Source: Pelagibacterium flavum
GTDB taxonomy: Bacteria > Pseudomonadota > Alphaproteobacteria > Rhizobiales > Devosiaceae
Assembly (NCBI RefSeq): GCF_025854335.1
Contig: NZ_CP107716.1
Span: 2,349,001-2,413,000 of the forward strand
Reading direction: 5' to 3'
DNA: 64,000 nt
Translations under genes and position numbers: made by a program
Notes under the pieces: generated by a model
What the model saw: only the letters and a program-made list of their open reading frames with translations
Told to the model about the DNA's origin: nothing
The model's database searches: none
Shown here: one piece after another, positions 1 through 9,289 of the stretch
Position numbering within the stretch: the first letter of the stretch is position 1
How the letters are laid out: every line of letters starts with the position of its first letter

Positions 1-726
1 AACGAGCACTGCGACCAGCACCAGAATGATTGAAACCGTGCGTTTGTAGTCAACGCCAAGATTGATGGCGTTGTCGCGTCCGAGCGAGAGCACGTCGAAT
101 GTGTGATTGATGCGCCAGGCGATAACAGAAACAATGCCTATTATCACTGTTGAAATGAGCAGCAGATCGGAATTGACGGAATTAAAGCTGGCGAAGAACC
201 GGTCCTGAAGTATGGCAAATTCGTTGGGATCGATGATGCGCTGCATGAAGTTGGAGAACGAGCGAAAGAACGTCCCGATAATGATCCCGACCAGCACCAG
301 AAGGTGCAGACTGCGCTGGGCCCCGGTAAACAGCCAACGGAACAGAAGCAGCGCGAATGCGATCATCACCCCGGTTTCCATGAAGAACATGGTCATGGGA
401 TTGATCATCGCCGTTGCCAGCCCTCCCACCGAAAACACCAACGTTGTCTGGATCAGCACATACATCGCATCGAACCCCATGATCGAGGGGGTGAGGATGC
501 GGTTGTGCGTCACAGTCTGAAAAAGCACCGTCGATACCGCTATGGCGTAGCCCACGAGGATCATCTGCAGCACCTTGGTGCCCCGGAACGGGATGATGAA
601 ACTCCAGCTTCCCCGAGCGCCAAGGGTCATGAAAAGGACAATGCAGATGAGAGCCAGCGCACCCAATCCGGCCAGCACCTGCCAGGGCCGAATGCGGCGG
701 CGCGCCATCATGATGACATCAGCCAT
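1..726 (-). CDS. Siderophore ABC transporter permease, second subunit (partial, runs off the window start)
   Basis: Inner-membrane FecCD-family permease, the second half of a heterodimeric iron-siderophore channel (YclO/FatC/CeuC type). About 240 codons are visible; the 3' end lies outside the window. I chose the ATG at 726 because GAGG sits 7 nt upstream; it overlaps the stop of the upstream permease by 8 nt, which implies translational coupling. The N-terminal part carries family-typical stretches such as PFRGTKVLQM, ILVGYAIAVSTVLFQT and NRILTPSIMGFD, followed by several hydrophobic helices. The matching ATPase should lie just left of the window. The family assignment is from memory of YclO-like proteins; the substrate (catecholate or mixed siderophore) is inference. 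Confidence 0.88.
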   Translation of the reverse strand, partial: MADVIMMARRRIRPWQVLAGLGALALICIVLFMTLGARGSWSFIIPFRGTKVLQMILVGYAIAVSTVLFQTVTHNRILTPSIMGFDAMYVLIQTTLVFSVGGLATAMINPMTMFFMETGVMIAFALLLFRWLFTGAQRSLHLLVLVGIIIGTFFRSFSNFMQRIIDPNEFAILQDRFFASFNSVNSDLLLISTVIIGIVSVIAWRINHTFDVLSLGRDNAINLGVDYKRTVSIILVLVAVLV

Positions 727-1714
727 AACGGGCCTCGCGACGCAGCAGAATGTAGAGAAAGATGGCGCTGCCCACGATGCCCACGACCGTTCCAATCGGA
801 ATTTCGTATGGATAGCGGACGACGCGCCCCACGATGTCGCAGGCCAGAACGAAACCTGCGCCGAATACCGCAATCCAGGGAATTGATCGTCGCAGATTGT
901 CTCCCATTAGCATTGAGACGACATTGGGTACGATCAGGCCAAGGAACGGAACAGCGCCGACGGTCACGACGACGGTCGCGCTGACCAATGAGACTATGAT
1001 GAGCCCCAGTGTCATCACGCTGCGGTGGTTCAGGCCGAGATTTGTGGTGAACTCCTCTCCCATTCCCGCCACCGTAAACCGGTCCGCTGCCAGCCACGCG
1101 ACCAGCGTTAGCGCCGCGGCAATCCAGAGCAGTTCATATCGTCCGCTCAGCACCGTCGAGAAATCTCCTGACTGCCAGTTGCCCAACGATTGCAGCAGCT
1201 CGAACCGGTAGGCGAAAAACGTGGTGATCGAGGAGATGATGCCCCCCAGCATGATGCCGACAAGCGGAACCAGCAGCACCGAGCGCAAGGGGATTTCACG
1301 CAGGATGCGCAGAAAAAGCGCCGTTCCGGCCAGTGCAAAGACTGCCGCCACAAGCATTTTGCCGATCAGGGGGATGTCAGGGAAGAACAGCAGTACGACC
1401 AGCATGCCCAACCCGGCGGATTCCGTCGTCCCGGCCGTGGAGGGTTCCACGAACCGGTTACGCGCCAGCATCTGCATGATCATGCCGGCGATGGCCAGCC
1501 CCATCCCGGAAAGGATGAGCGCCAGGGTACGTGGAATACGGCTCACAAGCAGGATCATCAGGTCGCGGCCATCCTCGCTTCCCGAGACCAGGGTCGCGAG
1601 CGAAACGTTGGAAACGCCGATGAACAGACTGACAACGGCAAGGGCCAGCACGAAAGCTGCAGCAATAAGAAGGCGGGTCACCGGGGTTGTCATCTCCGAT
1701 ATGATGCGGCGCAC
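719..1714 (-). CDS. Siderophore ABC transporter permease, first subunit (FecCD family)
   Basis: 331-residue polytopic membrane protein of the FecCD family (YclN/FatD/CeuB type), which pairs with the downstream permease to move an iron-siderophore across the inner membrane. About nine hydrophobic helices are visible, with the conserved cytoplasmic coupling region around GAVPFLGLIVPNVV and a C-terminal PYEIPIGTVVGIVGS segment. The start drawn here is a GTG at 1714; an ATG seven codons later (1693) is the alternative and begins closer to the first helix. It lies 48 nt downstream of the binding-protein gene and overlaps the next permease, so the three form an operon. Confidence 0.9.
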   Translation of the reverse strand: MRRIISEMTTPVTRLLIAAAFVLALAVVSLFIGVSNVSLATLVSGSEDGRDLMILLVSRIPRTLALILSGMGLAIAGMIMQMLARNRFVEPSTAGTTESAGLGMLVVLLFFPDIPLIGKMLVAAVFALAGTALFLRILREIPLRSVLLVPLVGIMLGGIISSITTFFAYRFELLQSLGNWQSGDFSTVLSGRYELLWIAAALTLVAWLAADRFTVAGMGEEFTTNLGLNHRSVMTLGLIIVSLVSATVVVTVGAVPFLGLIVPNVVSMLMGDNLRRSIPWIAVFGAGFVLACDIVGRVVRYPYEIPIGTVVGIVGSAIFLYILLRREARYG

Positions 1715-1762
1715 ATCCCGAGAGATGGGGTGTGCGCCGATCGGTTCAGCGGATTATTGCTG

Positions 1763-2695
1763 TTATTGGACGTCGGCGCCGATGGCCGAGCCGACTTCGA
1801 CGATCATCTCGTTGAGCGTAAAAAGCCCGCCATTGACGATGTAGAAGTTCACCGGATTGACATAGACCACCTGGTCATTCTGCCAGGCCTTCATCTGGTG
1901 CACGAGATCGTTATCGAGCACCTGCTGGGCCGGCTGGGCGCCCTCGGCAGTGCCGACGGCGGCATCGCGGTCGAGGACAAAGAGCCAGTCAGGATCGGTT
2001 TCGAGCAGGAACTCGAACGAAACCGCTTCGCCGTGGGTAGCCTCTTCAACATCCTCGATCACCGGCACAATGCCCAGATCATCGTGGACCCAACCAAAGC
2101 GCGAACCCGGCCCAAAGGCCGAAATCCGGCCACCGCTGATGCTGATGAACAGGGCGTTGCCTGCGGTGGGCGCGATTTCCTGCACGGCTGCAATGTTGGC
2201 GTCGATCCCGGCGATCAGTTCAGCCACTTCGGCCTGCTTGCCGAAGATTTCCCCGAGCGTTTCGGAGCGCTGTTTGATGGTGGCCGGGAAATCGGTCCAG
2301 TCGACCGACAGATCGAGCGTGGGCGCAATCTCGGAAAGCTGCGGATAGACCGATGAGGAGCGGCCGGCCACGAAAATCACATCGGGCTGCTCGGCATTGA
2401 CCAGTTCATAATCGGGCTCAAAAAGCGAACCGATCTTGAGGGCGTCACGGTACTGGCTCAGATGCTCGGGGAAGCTGGCATCGGGCACACCGTCAACCTC
2501 AACACCGATGGCATTAAGTGTGTCGATGGTCCCGAGATCAAACGAGAAGATCTTTTCGGGTACGCTAGGCAGGACGGTTTCGCCCTGCGCGTGTTCGGCA
2601 GTGATTTCCTGCGCAGACGCTCCAGCGGTGAGGGCGAGCGAAGCTGCTAGGGCGAGTACCGCAGTCGCGGTCCGAAGATAGTTTGAAGAGTTCAC
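1763..2695 (-). CDS. Periplasmic siderophore-binding protein
   Basis: Solute-binding protein of the CeuE/FatB/YclQ class that delivers iron-siderophore to the permeases encoded downstream. I prefer the GTG at 2695, because it begins immediately before a classical signal peptide (NSSNYLRTATAVLALAASL, with likely cleavage after ASA|QE); the longer frame to 2788 adds a non-signal-like extension. Mature length of about 285 residues fits a two-lobed cluster A binding protein, with VPEKIFSFDLGTIDTL near the N terminus and NPVNFYIVNGG near the C terminus. First gene of the iron operon; an iron-operator-like site lies about 100 bp upstream. Confidence 0.85.
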   Translation of the reverse strand: MNSSNYLRTATAVLALAASLALTAGASAQEITAEHAQGETVLPSVPEKIFSFDLGTIDTLNAIGVEVDGVPDASFPEHLSQYRDALKIGSLFEPDYELVNAEQPDVIFVAGRSSSVYPQLSEIAPTLDLSVDWTDFPATIKQRSETLGEIFGKQAEVAELIAGIDANIAAVQEIAPTAGNALFISISGGRISAFGPGSRFGWVHDDLGIVPVIEDVEEATHGEAVSFEFLLETDPDWLFVLDRDAAVGTAEGAQPAQQVLDNDLVHQMKAWQNDQVVYVNPVNFYIVNGGLFTLNEMIVEVGSAIGADVQ

Positions 2696-2794
2696 GATCA
2701 CAATCCAATCATTGGCTAAAGGTCGGATGCGCGGCCAAAAGATGACCATCAACATCAGGTTATTAGCCAGCACGATAGCTTGCGTCAATATAGT

Positions 2795-2809
2795 TGATCG
2801 TTACAATCA
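2795..2809. promoter_or_regulatory. Candidate RirA-type iron-responsive operator (IRO box)
   Basis: TGATCGTTACAATCA fits the TGA-N9-TCA pattern described for RirA-bound IRO boxes in rhizobia. It lies between the merR stop and the siderophore-binding-protein gene, in the expected promoter region, and an AT-rich TATATT lies next to it on the minus strand. A single match to a loose consensus is weak on its own; the gene context is what makes it credible. Confidence 0.45.
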
Positions 2810-2826
2810 GGTTAAAACGCTGATGG

Positions 2827-3327
2827 CTAGGTGCGCGCCTTGTCCAGCAGGTCGCGGCATTGCTCGAGCGTCTCCAGGGCCGATGATAGTGTCTGGCGCT
2901 GCTCGGCGGAAAGTCCTGTTGATACGGGGGGATGCGACTCGCCATGTGTCTTGGGCGCCGCCAGCGTATGGTGCGCGCCGAGTTCGACAAACTCTACAGC
3001 GTCGACAGCTTCGGCTGCCTCGACATGCGGCTGGGGTGCTATTGGGCGGATGGATCCGGTTTCGCCAATGGCCACGACATGTTTGGCGCCCTGCTCCTTG
3101 AGGATGCGCTGCACGCCCTTGATAGTGAAACCCTGATCGTAGAGGAGGTGACGGATACCCTTGAGCAACTGAACGTCATCGGGGCGATAATATCGCCGCC
3201 CGCCGCCACGCTTGAGTGGCTTGATCTGCGTGAACCGCGTTTCCCAGAAACGCAGCACATGCTGTGGTAGATCGAGTTCGTCTGCCGCTTCGGATATCGT
3301 CCGGAAGGCGTCTGGCGATTTGTCCAA
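2827..3327 (-). CDS. MerR-family transcriptional regulator
   Basis: 166-residue regulator with an N-terminal MerR winged helix (about residues 8-60, [20 protein letters not shown], then [12 protein letters not shown]) and a low-complexity acidic/alanine-rich middle. It lacks the metal-binding cysteines of metal-sensing MerR proteins. The start is TTG at 3327. It lies directly downstream of ihfA in the order plsX-fabH-ihfA-merR, a conserved arrangement in Hyphomicrobiales, so it is a core rather than accessory regulator; its effector and targets cannot be read from the sequence. Confidence 0.85.
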   Translation of the reverse strand: MDKSPDAFRTISEAADELDLPQHVLRFWETRFTQIKPLKRGGGRRYYRPDDVQLLKGIRHLLYDQGFTIKGVQRILKEQGAKHVVAIGETGSIRPIAPQPHVEAAEAVDAVEFVELGAHHTLAAPKTHGESHPPVSTGLSAEQRQTLSSALETLEQCRDLLDKART

Positions 3328-3350
3328 CGCAAGTGCCCCGGTAAAAGTTG

Positions 3351-3662
3351 TTATTTTCCAGATCGAACCATAGATTTGTTGATCTTGGATTTCAATACGT
3401 TGGATGGTTTGAACACAAGAACCTGTCGCGGCAGGATAGGAACCTCCTCTCCAGTCTTGGGATTCCGGCCAATTCGCTCGTTTTTGGAGCGCACCTGAAA
3501 CGAGCCGAAAGACGACAATTTCACGTTGTCGCCCGACGCCAGAGCGTCGCTGACGATCTGAAGAACGCGTTCAACGAGTTCCGCCGATTCGGTGCGCGAC
3601 AAGCCGACGGACTGATAGACTGACTCGGCCAGATCGGCACGAGTCACGGTTTTTCCCGACAT
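3351..3662 (-). CDS. ihfA: Integration host factor subunit alpha
   Basis: 103-residue DNA-bending protein that dimerises with IHF beta. The sequence shows the HU/IHF fold: [16 protein letters not shown] at the N terminus, KLSSFGSF near residues 49-55, and the minor-groove arm with GRNPKTGEE (residues 65-73) containing the intercalating proline. I chose the ATG at 3662 over the longer frame because AGGGGAA lies just upstream and the protein then matches the usual IHF-alpha length of about 100. It is transcribed with fabH upstream and merR downstream. Confidence 0.95.
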   Translation of the reverse strand: MSGKTVTRADLAESVYQSVGLSRTESAELVERVLQIVSDALASGDNVKLSSFGSFQVRSKNERIGRNPKTGEEVPILPRQVLVFKPSNVLKSKINKSMVRSGK

Positions 3663-3746
3663 GGTGTTCCCCTCAATCTCATTGAGACCCGCAACAGCCC
3701 CCAAGATTTCAACCACTTAACGCCCAAAACAGTTCGGGGTCAACGC

Positions 3747-4724
3747 CTACCACACAATGAGCGCGGCCCCCCAGGTGAACCCACCACCCATCGCCTCGAT
3801 CATCACGAGATCGTCCTTCTTGATTCGTCCGTCCTCGCTCGCCACCCAGAGCGCCAATGGAACCGACGCCGCCGAAGTATTGGCGTGCCGATCCACGGTA
3901 ACGATGGTCTTGGCCTCGGGAATACCCAGCTTCCGGCCCGCACCGTCTATGATGCGCTTGTTGGCCTGATGGGGAACGAACCAGTCGAGTTCTTCGGTCG
4001 TCTTGCCGGTCTTGGCCAGCACCTCTTCGACAACATCGGAGATCATGCCAACGGCGTGCTTGAACACCTCGCGACCTTCCATGCGCAGATGACCGATCGA
4101 TTGGGTGGTCGAGACGCCACCATCGACAAAGAGCTTGTCCCAATGGCTGCCATCGGTGCGCAGGCTCGAAACCAGCACGCCCTTCTCGGGCGCGTCGTCG
4201 GCGACCTCCTGGGCTTCCAGGATTATGGCCCCCGCCCCGTCACCAAACAGCACGCATGTGGTCCTGTCGTTCCAGTCGAGGATGCGCGAGGCGGTTTCGG
4301 CGCCGATGACCAGCGCCCGTTTGGCCATGCCGGTCTTGAGGTAGCTGTCAGCCGTTGCCACGCCGAACACGAAACCCGAGCACACAGCCTGCACGTCGAA
4401 GGCCGAACCTTTGGTGATGCCGAGTTTCTGCTGCAGGATGGCAGCCGTTGCCGGAAAGGTGCGGTCGGGGGTCGTGGTTCCCACGATGATGAGATCGATC
4501 TCGCTCGCATCCATCCCTGCACTTTCAAGCGCGCGTTGCGCAGCAACCAGCGCAAGATCAGAGGTGTACTCGCCTTCCGCGGCGATATGGCGCTGCCGGA
4601 TACCGGTACGCTGAACGATCCACTCGTCCGAGGTATCGACGATCTTGGCCAGGTCGTCATTGGTCATAACGCGTTCGGGCAGATAGCCACCAACGCCACG
4701 CACAACAGATTGGATTTTGGTCAC
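3747..4724 (-). CDS. fabH: 3-oxoacyl-ACP synthase III
   Basis: 325-residue initiating ketoacyl-ACP synthase that condenses acetyl-CoA with malonyl-ACP to start type II fatty acid synthesis in the cytoplasm. The catalytic triad is complete: Cys115 in AVCSGF, His252 in PHQAN, Asn282 in HANTSAAS. The glycine-rich C-terminal GGGFTWGA is present. The GTG start overlaps the plsX stop by 4 nt (GTGA), so the two are translationally coupled. Confidence 0.97.
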   Translation of the reverse strand: MTKIQSVVRGVGGYLPERVMTNDDLAKIVDTSDEWIVQRTGIRQRHIAAEGEYTSDLALVAAQRALESAGMDASEIDLIIVGTTTPDRTFPATAAILQQKLGITKGSAFDVQAVCSGFVFGVATADSYLKTGMAKRALVIGAETASRILDWNDRTTCVLFGDGAGAIILEAQEVADDAPEKGVLVSSLRTDGSHWDKLFVDGGVSTTQSIGHLRMEGREVFKHAVGMISDVVEEVLAKTGKTTEELDWFVPHQANKRIIDGAGRKLGIPEAKTIVTVDRHANTSAASVPLALWVASEDGRIKKDDLVMIEAMGGGFTWGAALIVW

Positions 4725-5788
4725 GCGGAAGGTGCCTCCAGATTGGACGGTTCCGCCGGCACAGCCAGCGCAGGGAAGCGTTTCATGCCTTCCCCGATCT
4801 TTGCGAGGAGATCATTGCGCGCCATTTCATAGGCGACACCGAGGGCGCTCTTGTAGCCGATCTCATCGGTGCCACCATGGCTCTTGATAACGACACCATT
4901 GAGGCCAAGAAAGACGCCACCGTTGACGGTGCGCGGATCGAGCTTGGAGCGGACGGCGTTCAAGGCCCCGCGAGCGAACACCGCTCCGATCTTGCTCATC
5001 AGCGAAGAGGTCATGGCGTTGCGCAGATAGGTTCCCACCTGCCGGGCCGTGCCCTCCGCCGTCTTGAGCGCTATGTTGCCGGTGAACCCCTCGGTGACCA
5101 CGACATCGACGGTGCCCTTGCCCAGATCGTCCCCTTCGACAAACCCCTTGTAGGTGAACCCGGCGCCCGAGGTTTCAGCAAGGATCTTGCCGGCGTCCTT
5201 GACCCATTCATTACCCTTGGCTTCCTCGACCCCGACATTGAGCAATCCGATGGTCGGGCTTTCGATATCAAACAGCGCACGGGCCAGAGCGGCGCCAAGG
5301 ATCGAAAAATCGACAAGCTGTTGGGCGTCCGCGCCAATGGTCGCTCCGACATCGAGCACAACGATATCGGACCGCAAGGTCGGCCAGATCGCCGAAATGG
5401 CAGGGCGGGAAATACCCTCCATGGTGCGCAGGCAAAAGGTCGCCATGGCCATCAGAGCGCCGGTGTTGCCGCCTGAGATCGCTACATCGGCCTCGCCGTC
5501 CTTAACCGACTGAATCGCCGCCCACATCGAGGAAGTGCCCCTGCCCTTGCGCAAGGCCTGGCTGGGCTTGTCATCCATGGTGATGACGTTTTCGCTGTGC
5601 CGGATCTGGGAGACGGATTTGAGTTCAGGAAATTCTTCGAGCAAGGGGGCCAGCACCTCCTGGCGCCCGTGAAAAATAAATCGCGCGTCCGGATGCTCGC
5701 GGAGCAGCAATTTCGCGCCGTGCATCGGGGCACGTGGCGCATTGTCTCCGCCCATTGCGTCGACGGAGATCGTTATGGTTTCAGTCAT
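4721..5788 (-). CDS. plsX: Phosphate acyltransferase PlsX
   Basis: 355-residue peripheral membrane enzyme that makes acyl-phosphate from acyl-ACP for the PlsX/PlsY route to lysophosphatidic acid. Family features: [11 protein letters not shown] at the N terminus, [11 protein letters not shown] near residue 105, DVGAT and [10 protein letters not shown] in the middle, and [12 protein letters not shown]. First gene of plsX-fabH-ihfA-merR. The ribosomal protein gene rpmF, which precedes plsX in many bacteria, is not here; yceD lies upstream, 68 nt away. Confidence 0.97.
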   Translation of the reverse strand: MTETITISVDAMGGDNAPRAPMHGAKLLLREHPDARFIFHGRQEVLAPLLEEFPELKSVSQIRHSENVITMDDKPSQALRKGRGTSSMWAAIQSVKDGEADVAISGGNTGALMAMATFCLRTMEGISRPAISAIWPTLRSDIVVLDVGATIGADAQQLVDFSILGAALARALFDIESPTIGLLNVGVEEAKGNEWVKDAGKILAETSGAGFTYKGFVEGDDLGKGTVDVVVTEGFTGNIALKTAEGTARQVGTYLRNAMTSSLMSKIGAVFARGALNAVRSKLDPRTVNGGVFLGLNGVVIKSHGGTDEIGYKSALGVAYEMARNDLLAKIGEGMKRFPALAVPAEPSNLEAPSA

Positions 5789-5856
5789 TGCCTGCCTTGA
5801 AACGTTCCCGAAAATCGGCGCTCACCATAGTCAATGGAGCCCGCCATGCAAGCCCG

Positions 5857-6396
5857 TCAATCCTTCTTGAGCGTCTTGAGCGCGGCGAAGGGCGAGAGTT
5901 CGGCCGGATCGTCGCCAATCTGATCCTCGGTCAGTTCCGCACCGGGTTTGCGCGGATAAAGATCTATGGCGAGGGCAAAGACCTCCAGCACCAGATCGGC
6001 CAGATCGATCTCGTCGCCCTCGAAATAGTCCGGCAGGTCATCGTCCTCGAGATTGACAAAGATTTCCGCTCCCGCAGTCGCTTCGCTCGCGGCATCATGA
6101 CCGGGCAGAAAGACGCGATCGATCGGCTCATTGATCGTTTGAGACACGGGATCGCCGGACACCACGCAGGGTTGAACAACCGTTCCGCTGACAGTCCCTT
6201 TGGCCTGAATGCCGCCGCGAAATCTTGTTGCCGTGACCTCGGCCGAAAAATCGGTGAGTTCGCTCACCTTGAGCCGTTCGGCCAACACGGCTCGCTGGTC
6301 CGCATCAGGCTTTATGATGGTTACCCGGCCCGATGCCGGGATCTTGTCGACCCGAATCTTGGCGTCAAGGTCGAATTCGTCAGGTCTTTGCGTCAT
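5857..6396 (-). CDS. DUF177 (YceD-family) protein
   Basis: 179-residue acidic protein of the YceD/DUF177 family, associated elsewhere with 23S rRNA accumulation. It has the conserved V.QPCVVSGDPV segment carrying the family cysteine and the C-terminal acidic block (EGDEIDLADLVLE, then a YPRKPG motif). I use the ATG at 6396, not the longer frame to 6468, because it overlaps the stop of the upstream gene by 4 nt (ATGA). The pair yceD with a cytochrome bc1 chaperone upstream and plsX downstream is a common alphaproteobacterial order. Confidence 0.9.
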   Translation of the reverse strand: MTQRPDEFDLDAKIRVDKIPASGRVTIIKPDADQRAVLAERLKVSELTDFSAEVTATRFRGGIQAKGTVSGTVVQPCVVSGDPVSQTINEPIDRVFLPGHDAASEATAGAEIFVNLEDDDLPDYFEGDEIDLADLVLEVFALAIDLYPRKPGAELTEDQIGDDPAELSPFAALKTLKKD

Positions 6397-6920
6397 TTGG
6401 GATCTCCAAACGTCACTTTGCCGGCCATGATCTGCTCGACAGGTTGGGCCCCGAGTGTCTCGTCGCACTTCAGGATATAGTCGGCAAACCGTTCGGCCTG
6501 CGGATGGGTTGCACCGGCATGAAAGTTTCGGGAGACGAAATCGATAAGCCGCGCCCTGTCCCCTGCATCCAGAATCGAGGAGAGATTTGAGAGCATGCCG
6601 TAAAAAAGACTGCCCATTTTTTCAATGCGCTTGCCGACCGAGAGGTCCCCGACCCCCATTTCACGCAGCGAGCGGTCCATATCGTGAAAAAAACAATCGA
6701 ATACGTTCTGGGAAAATTCCTTGCTCTGCTTTTCGCTCGACCGCAATCGCCGGAAAACAAGGGCCGCGTGGAGCGAAATCATGTCGAAACGCCCGGTCAT
6801 CGTGTCTGCGACACCCCAATCGGCGTAGAAAATCTCGCGCCGGGATTGCGCCACAATGGCACTGTAGACGGCGTAAACGGGCTCGGAGAGCTTGGTCTTG
6901 CGGAACAAGGACAGGATCAT
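6393..6920 (-). CDS. Ubiquinol-cytochrome c chaperone family protein
   Basis: 175-residue protein related to mitochondrial Cbp3/UQCC1, which assists cytochrome b/bc1 complex assembly. Diagnostic stretches are YADWGVADTMTGRFDMISLH and the following RLR..E...FSQNVFDCFFHDMDRSLREMGVGD. It overlaps the downstream yceD gene by 4 nt and is divergent from bamE, with about 150 bp of shared promoter region between them. No membrane segment or signal peptide is seen, so it is probably cytoplasmic. Confidence 0.9.
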   Translation of the reverse strand: MILSLFRKTKLSEPVYAVYSAIVAQSRREIFYADWGVADTMTGRFDMISLHAALVFRRLRSSEKQSKEFSQNVFDCFFHDMDRSLREMGVGDLSVGKRIEKMGSLFYGMLSNLSSILDAGDRARLIDFVSRNFHAGATHPQAERFADYILKCDETLGAQPVEQIMAGKVTFGDPK

Positions 6921-7073
6921 TCTTGGGGTCTCACAGCGAGAAAGGCCGGCCGATCGCTACCGGAATTCGATTGGCCGCTTGCCAGAGTCGGGCCTGGACG
7001 GCTAAACAACACCAAAATCCCTGGCGCATTTGTCGCGAGGCTATAGTCGAGAGAGCTGAGGAAAGTCAATTCC

Positions 7074-7520
7074 ATGACCCTGCGTCCCGCCCTTGTCCGC
7101 CTGTCCCCTATTGCCGCGGCAATCGCGCTTGGCCTGACCCTGTCGGCCTGCTCGGGAACGGGCCTGATTTCCCAACGCACCCAGGGCTACGTGCTGCCCG
7201 ACGATGCCATAACCCAGGTTCGACCCGGCTCGAGTCAGGATTTCGTCCGCATCGTTCTGGGATCACCCCAGACCACGAGCACCTTCGGTGGCGAAACGGC
7301 TTGGTACTATGTCGAAACGAAAGTGACCCAGACCGCGTTCGGCCTGACCAGCATTCAGGAACGCACAGTGCTTGCCGTCTATTTCGGCGCCGACAAGCGC
7401 GTTACAGACCGCGCGCTCTATTCGCTCGAGGACGGTCGGGCCTTTGCCATCGAGCAGCGCCGCACCGGATCTTTCGGCGAAGACCGCAACTTCGTGGAAT
7501 CGCTGCTCCAGTCCATCTAG
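7074..7520 (+). CDS. bamE: Outer-membrane assembly lipoprotein BamE/OmlA
   Basis: 148-residue lipoprotein of the Bam complex that helps insert beta-barrel proteins in the outer membrane. It has a signal peptide ending in a lipobox (LSAC, lipidated Cys26), then the SmpA/OmlA fold: GYVLPDDAITQVRPG, followed by VLGSPQTTSTFGGETAWYYVE. Length fits the family. It is divergent from the bc1 chaperone gene and convergent with an MFS gene, with a perfect 10-bp stem-loop after the stop. Confidence 0.93.
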   Translation: MTLRPALVRLSPIAAAIALGLTLSACSGTGLISQRTQGYVLPDDAITQVRPGSSQDFVRIVLGSPQTTSTFGGETAWYYVETKVTQTAFGLTSIQERTVLAVYFGADKRVTDRALYSLEDGRAFAIEQRRTGSFGEDRNFVESLLQSI

Positions 7521-7528
7521 CGTTTGAT

Positions 7529-7557
7529 CCGTCCCGATCTCACGAGTATCGGGACGG
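7529..7557. terminator. Stem-loop between convergent bamE and the MFS gene
   Basis: CCGTCCCGAT and ATCGGGACGG form a perfect 10-bp stem with a 9-nt loop, just after the bamE stop and before the MFS gene stop on the other strand. There is no T-run, so intrinsic termination is plausible but not certain. Confidence 0.55.
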
Positions 7558-7571
7558 AACCGCACCCGGCC

Positions 7572-8774
7572 CTATTCAACGATCACAGCCTGTTGCCTGC
7601 CGATGCGGCGTGTGCGCAGATCATCCCAGCCCAAAAGCAGGATGGTCGCCAAAGCGATCGGCAGCGCGATCAGATTGACCGCCTCCCAGCCGAAAAAGTT
7701 CAGAGCCAGCCCGGCGCCTATCGAGCCTATCGCGTTTGAGCCGAACACCAACTGCTCGTTGAGCGCTTGAACCTTTGCTCCTTCTTCGGGCCGGTAGCTC
7801 TTGGTCAGCATCACCGTTGAGCTTATAAAGCCGAAATTCCAGCCAACCCCAAGCAGCACCAGCCCAAGATCGAAATGGACCGTGGACATGCCCATCAGGG
7901 CGGTGCCGACACTGCCGATAATCAGCAGCATGCCGATCGCCGCAGTCAGATGCGTGCCGAGCCGCTTGACGATTTCGCCGGTGACAAAGCTCGGCGCGAA
8001 CATGGCTACTATGTGCCACTGAATGGCGTTGGCCGCCTCGGCCGGCGCGTGTCCGCAGATATGGACCATGGCGAGCGGCGCCGCGACCATCACGAACGTC
8101 ATGAGCGAAAAACTCGCCATGCCCGTCAACACCGGCACGAACACCGCCGGTGTGCGGATCATCGCCTTGAGTGGCCGCCCCTGCTCGGATACCGGGCGCT
8201 TCGGCTCGCCCTTGGGCAGGCGCGTGAAGCTGAGCAGCAGCATGGCCACCAGAGACAGACCTGCTAGCGCGATAAACGAGCCGGCATAGAGCGCGCCTGG
8301 TATGGCCTCGGAGGTCGTGGAAGCCAGCCGCGGGCCCAGAAAGCCCGCGAGCACGCCACCGAACAGCACCCATGACACTGCGCGCGCCTTGGCGCCTTCA
8401 GGCACGCTGTCGGCGGCGGCGAAGCGGTATTGCTGGCCGAAGGCTCCTGCCGCGCCGATCAGCATCATTGAGGCTGAAAAGACAAGGAAACTGTGGAGAT
8501 AGATGCCCAGAGCGGCCAGGAGGCCACCACACCCGGCAATTCCCGCGCCCAGCAGGAAGCCGCGCGTGCGGCCCAGCCGGTGTAGCGCGATGGCCGCAGG
8601 GCCGGCCATCAGGGCCACGCCGACGATCATCGCCGTGGTCGGCAGCGTCGCAAAGGCGGGATCGAACGCGAGGTAAGCGCCGGCCAACGCGCCGACCGCC
8701 ATCACCATGCCCTGCGAGGATCCCGCTATGGCCTGCGCACCGGAGAGAAGGAAGATATTGCGCATACTGGCCAT
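7572..8774 (-). CDS. MFS transporter
   Basis: 400-residue major facilitator with about twelve hydrophobic segments and a central hydrophilic loop (LPKGEPKRPVSEQGR) between the two halves. The substrate is not evident; the protein resembles the YbfB/Bcr-like single-gene exporters common in alphaproteobacteria. It lies 17 nt downstream of nusB on the same strand and may be read through from the rib operon, but no riboflavin link is visible. Confidence 0.85.
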   Translation of the reverse strand: MASMRNIFLLSGAQAIAGSSQGMVMAVGALAGAYLAFDPAFATLPTTAMIVGVALMAGPAAIALHRLGRTRGFLLGAGIAGCGGLLAALGIYLHSFLVFSASMMLIGAAGAFGQQYRFAAADSVPEGAKARAVSWVLFGGVLAGFLGPRLASTTSEAIPGALYAGSFIALAGLSLVAMLLLSFTRLPKGEPKRPVSEQGRPLKAMIRTPAVFVPVLTGMASFSLMTFVMVAAPLAMVHICGHAPAEAANAIQWHIVAMFAPSFVTGEIVKRLGTHLTAAIGMLLIIGSVGTALMGMSTVHFDLGLVLLGVGWNFGFISSTVMLTKSYRPEEGAKVQALNEQLVFGSNAIGSIGAGLALNFFGWEAVNLIALPIALATILLLGWDDLRTRRIGRQQAVIVE

Positions 8775-8791
8775 GGGGATGCCCTTACGAC

Positions 8792-9286
8792 TCAGGGATT
8801 GGATTGTTCTCCGCCAGCATAGCCTTCAGAATATTTTCGCGCCACGGCGTCGAGCACGCCGTTGACCATGCCGGGCACTTCGTCCTCATAGAATGCGTTG
8901 GCGACATCGACATATTCGCGGATCACCACCTTGAAGGGAATGTCCTTGCGCATGGTCAACTCGAACACGCCGGCCCGTAGCAGCGCCCGGAGGGTGGCAT
9001 CGATACGGGTCATGGGCCAGCCGCCCTGCAAGGCGCTGTTGATGACCGGATCAAGCTTGATCTGGTTGGTCACCACGCCGCGCACAATGTGGCGGAAATA
9101 ATCGGCGTCGGCGGGCAGATACTGTTCGCCCTCAACCTCCCGGCCGAGCCGGAAGCTCTCGAACTGGCTCAGGGTTTCCTCTAGCGTCTGTTCGCCCACA
9201 TCCATTTGATAAAGCGCCTGAACGGCGGCAAGACGGGCCGAACCGCGCTGATTTGCGGGCTTTGGGTCATTGGTGGGATCGGCCAT
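8792..9286 (-). CDS. nusB: Transcription antitermination factor NusB
   Basis: 164-residue all-helical RNA-binding protein that joins NusA/NusE/NusG in rRNA antitermination. ARLAAVQALYQMDV at the N terminus and LRAGVFELTMRKDIPFKVVIREYVDVANAF with VNGVLDAVA near the C terminus are typical. It follows ribH by 3 nt, the usual ribH-nusB pairing. Confidence 0.96.
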   Translation of the reverse strand: MADPTNDPKPANQRGSARLAAVQALYQMDVGEQTLEETLSQFESFRLGREVEGEQYLPADADYFRHIVRGVVTNQIKLDPVINSALQGGWPMTRIDATLRALLRAGVFELTMRKDIPFKVVIREYVDVANAFYEDEVPGMVNGVLDAVARKYSEGYAGGEQSNP

Positions 9287-9289
9287 CGT

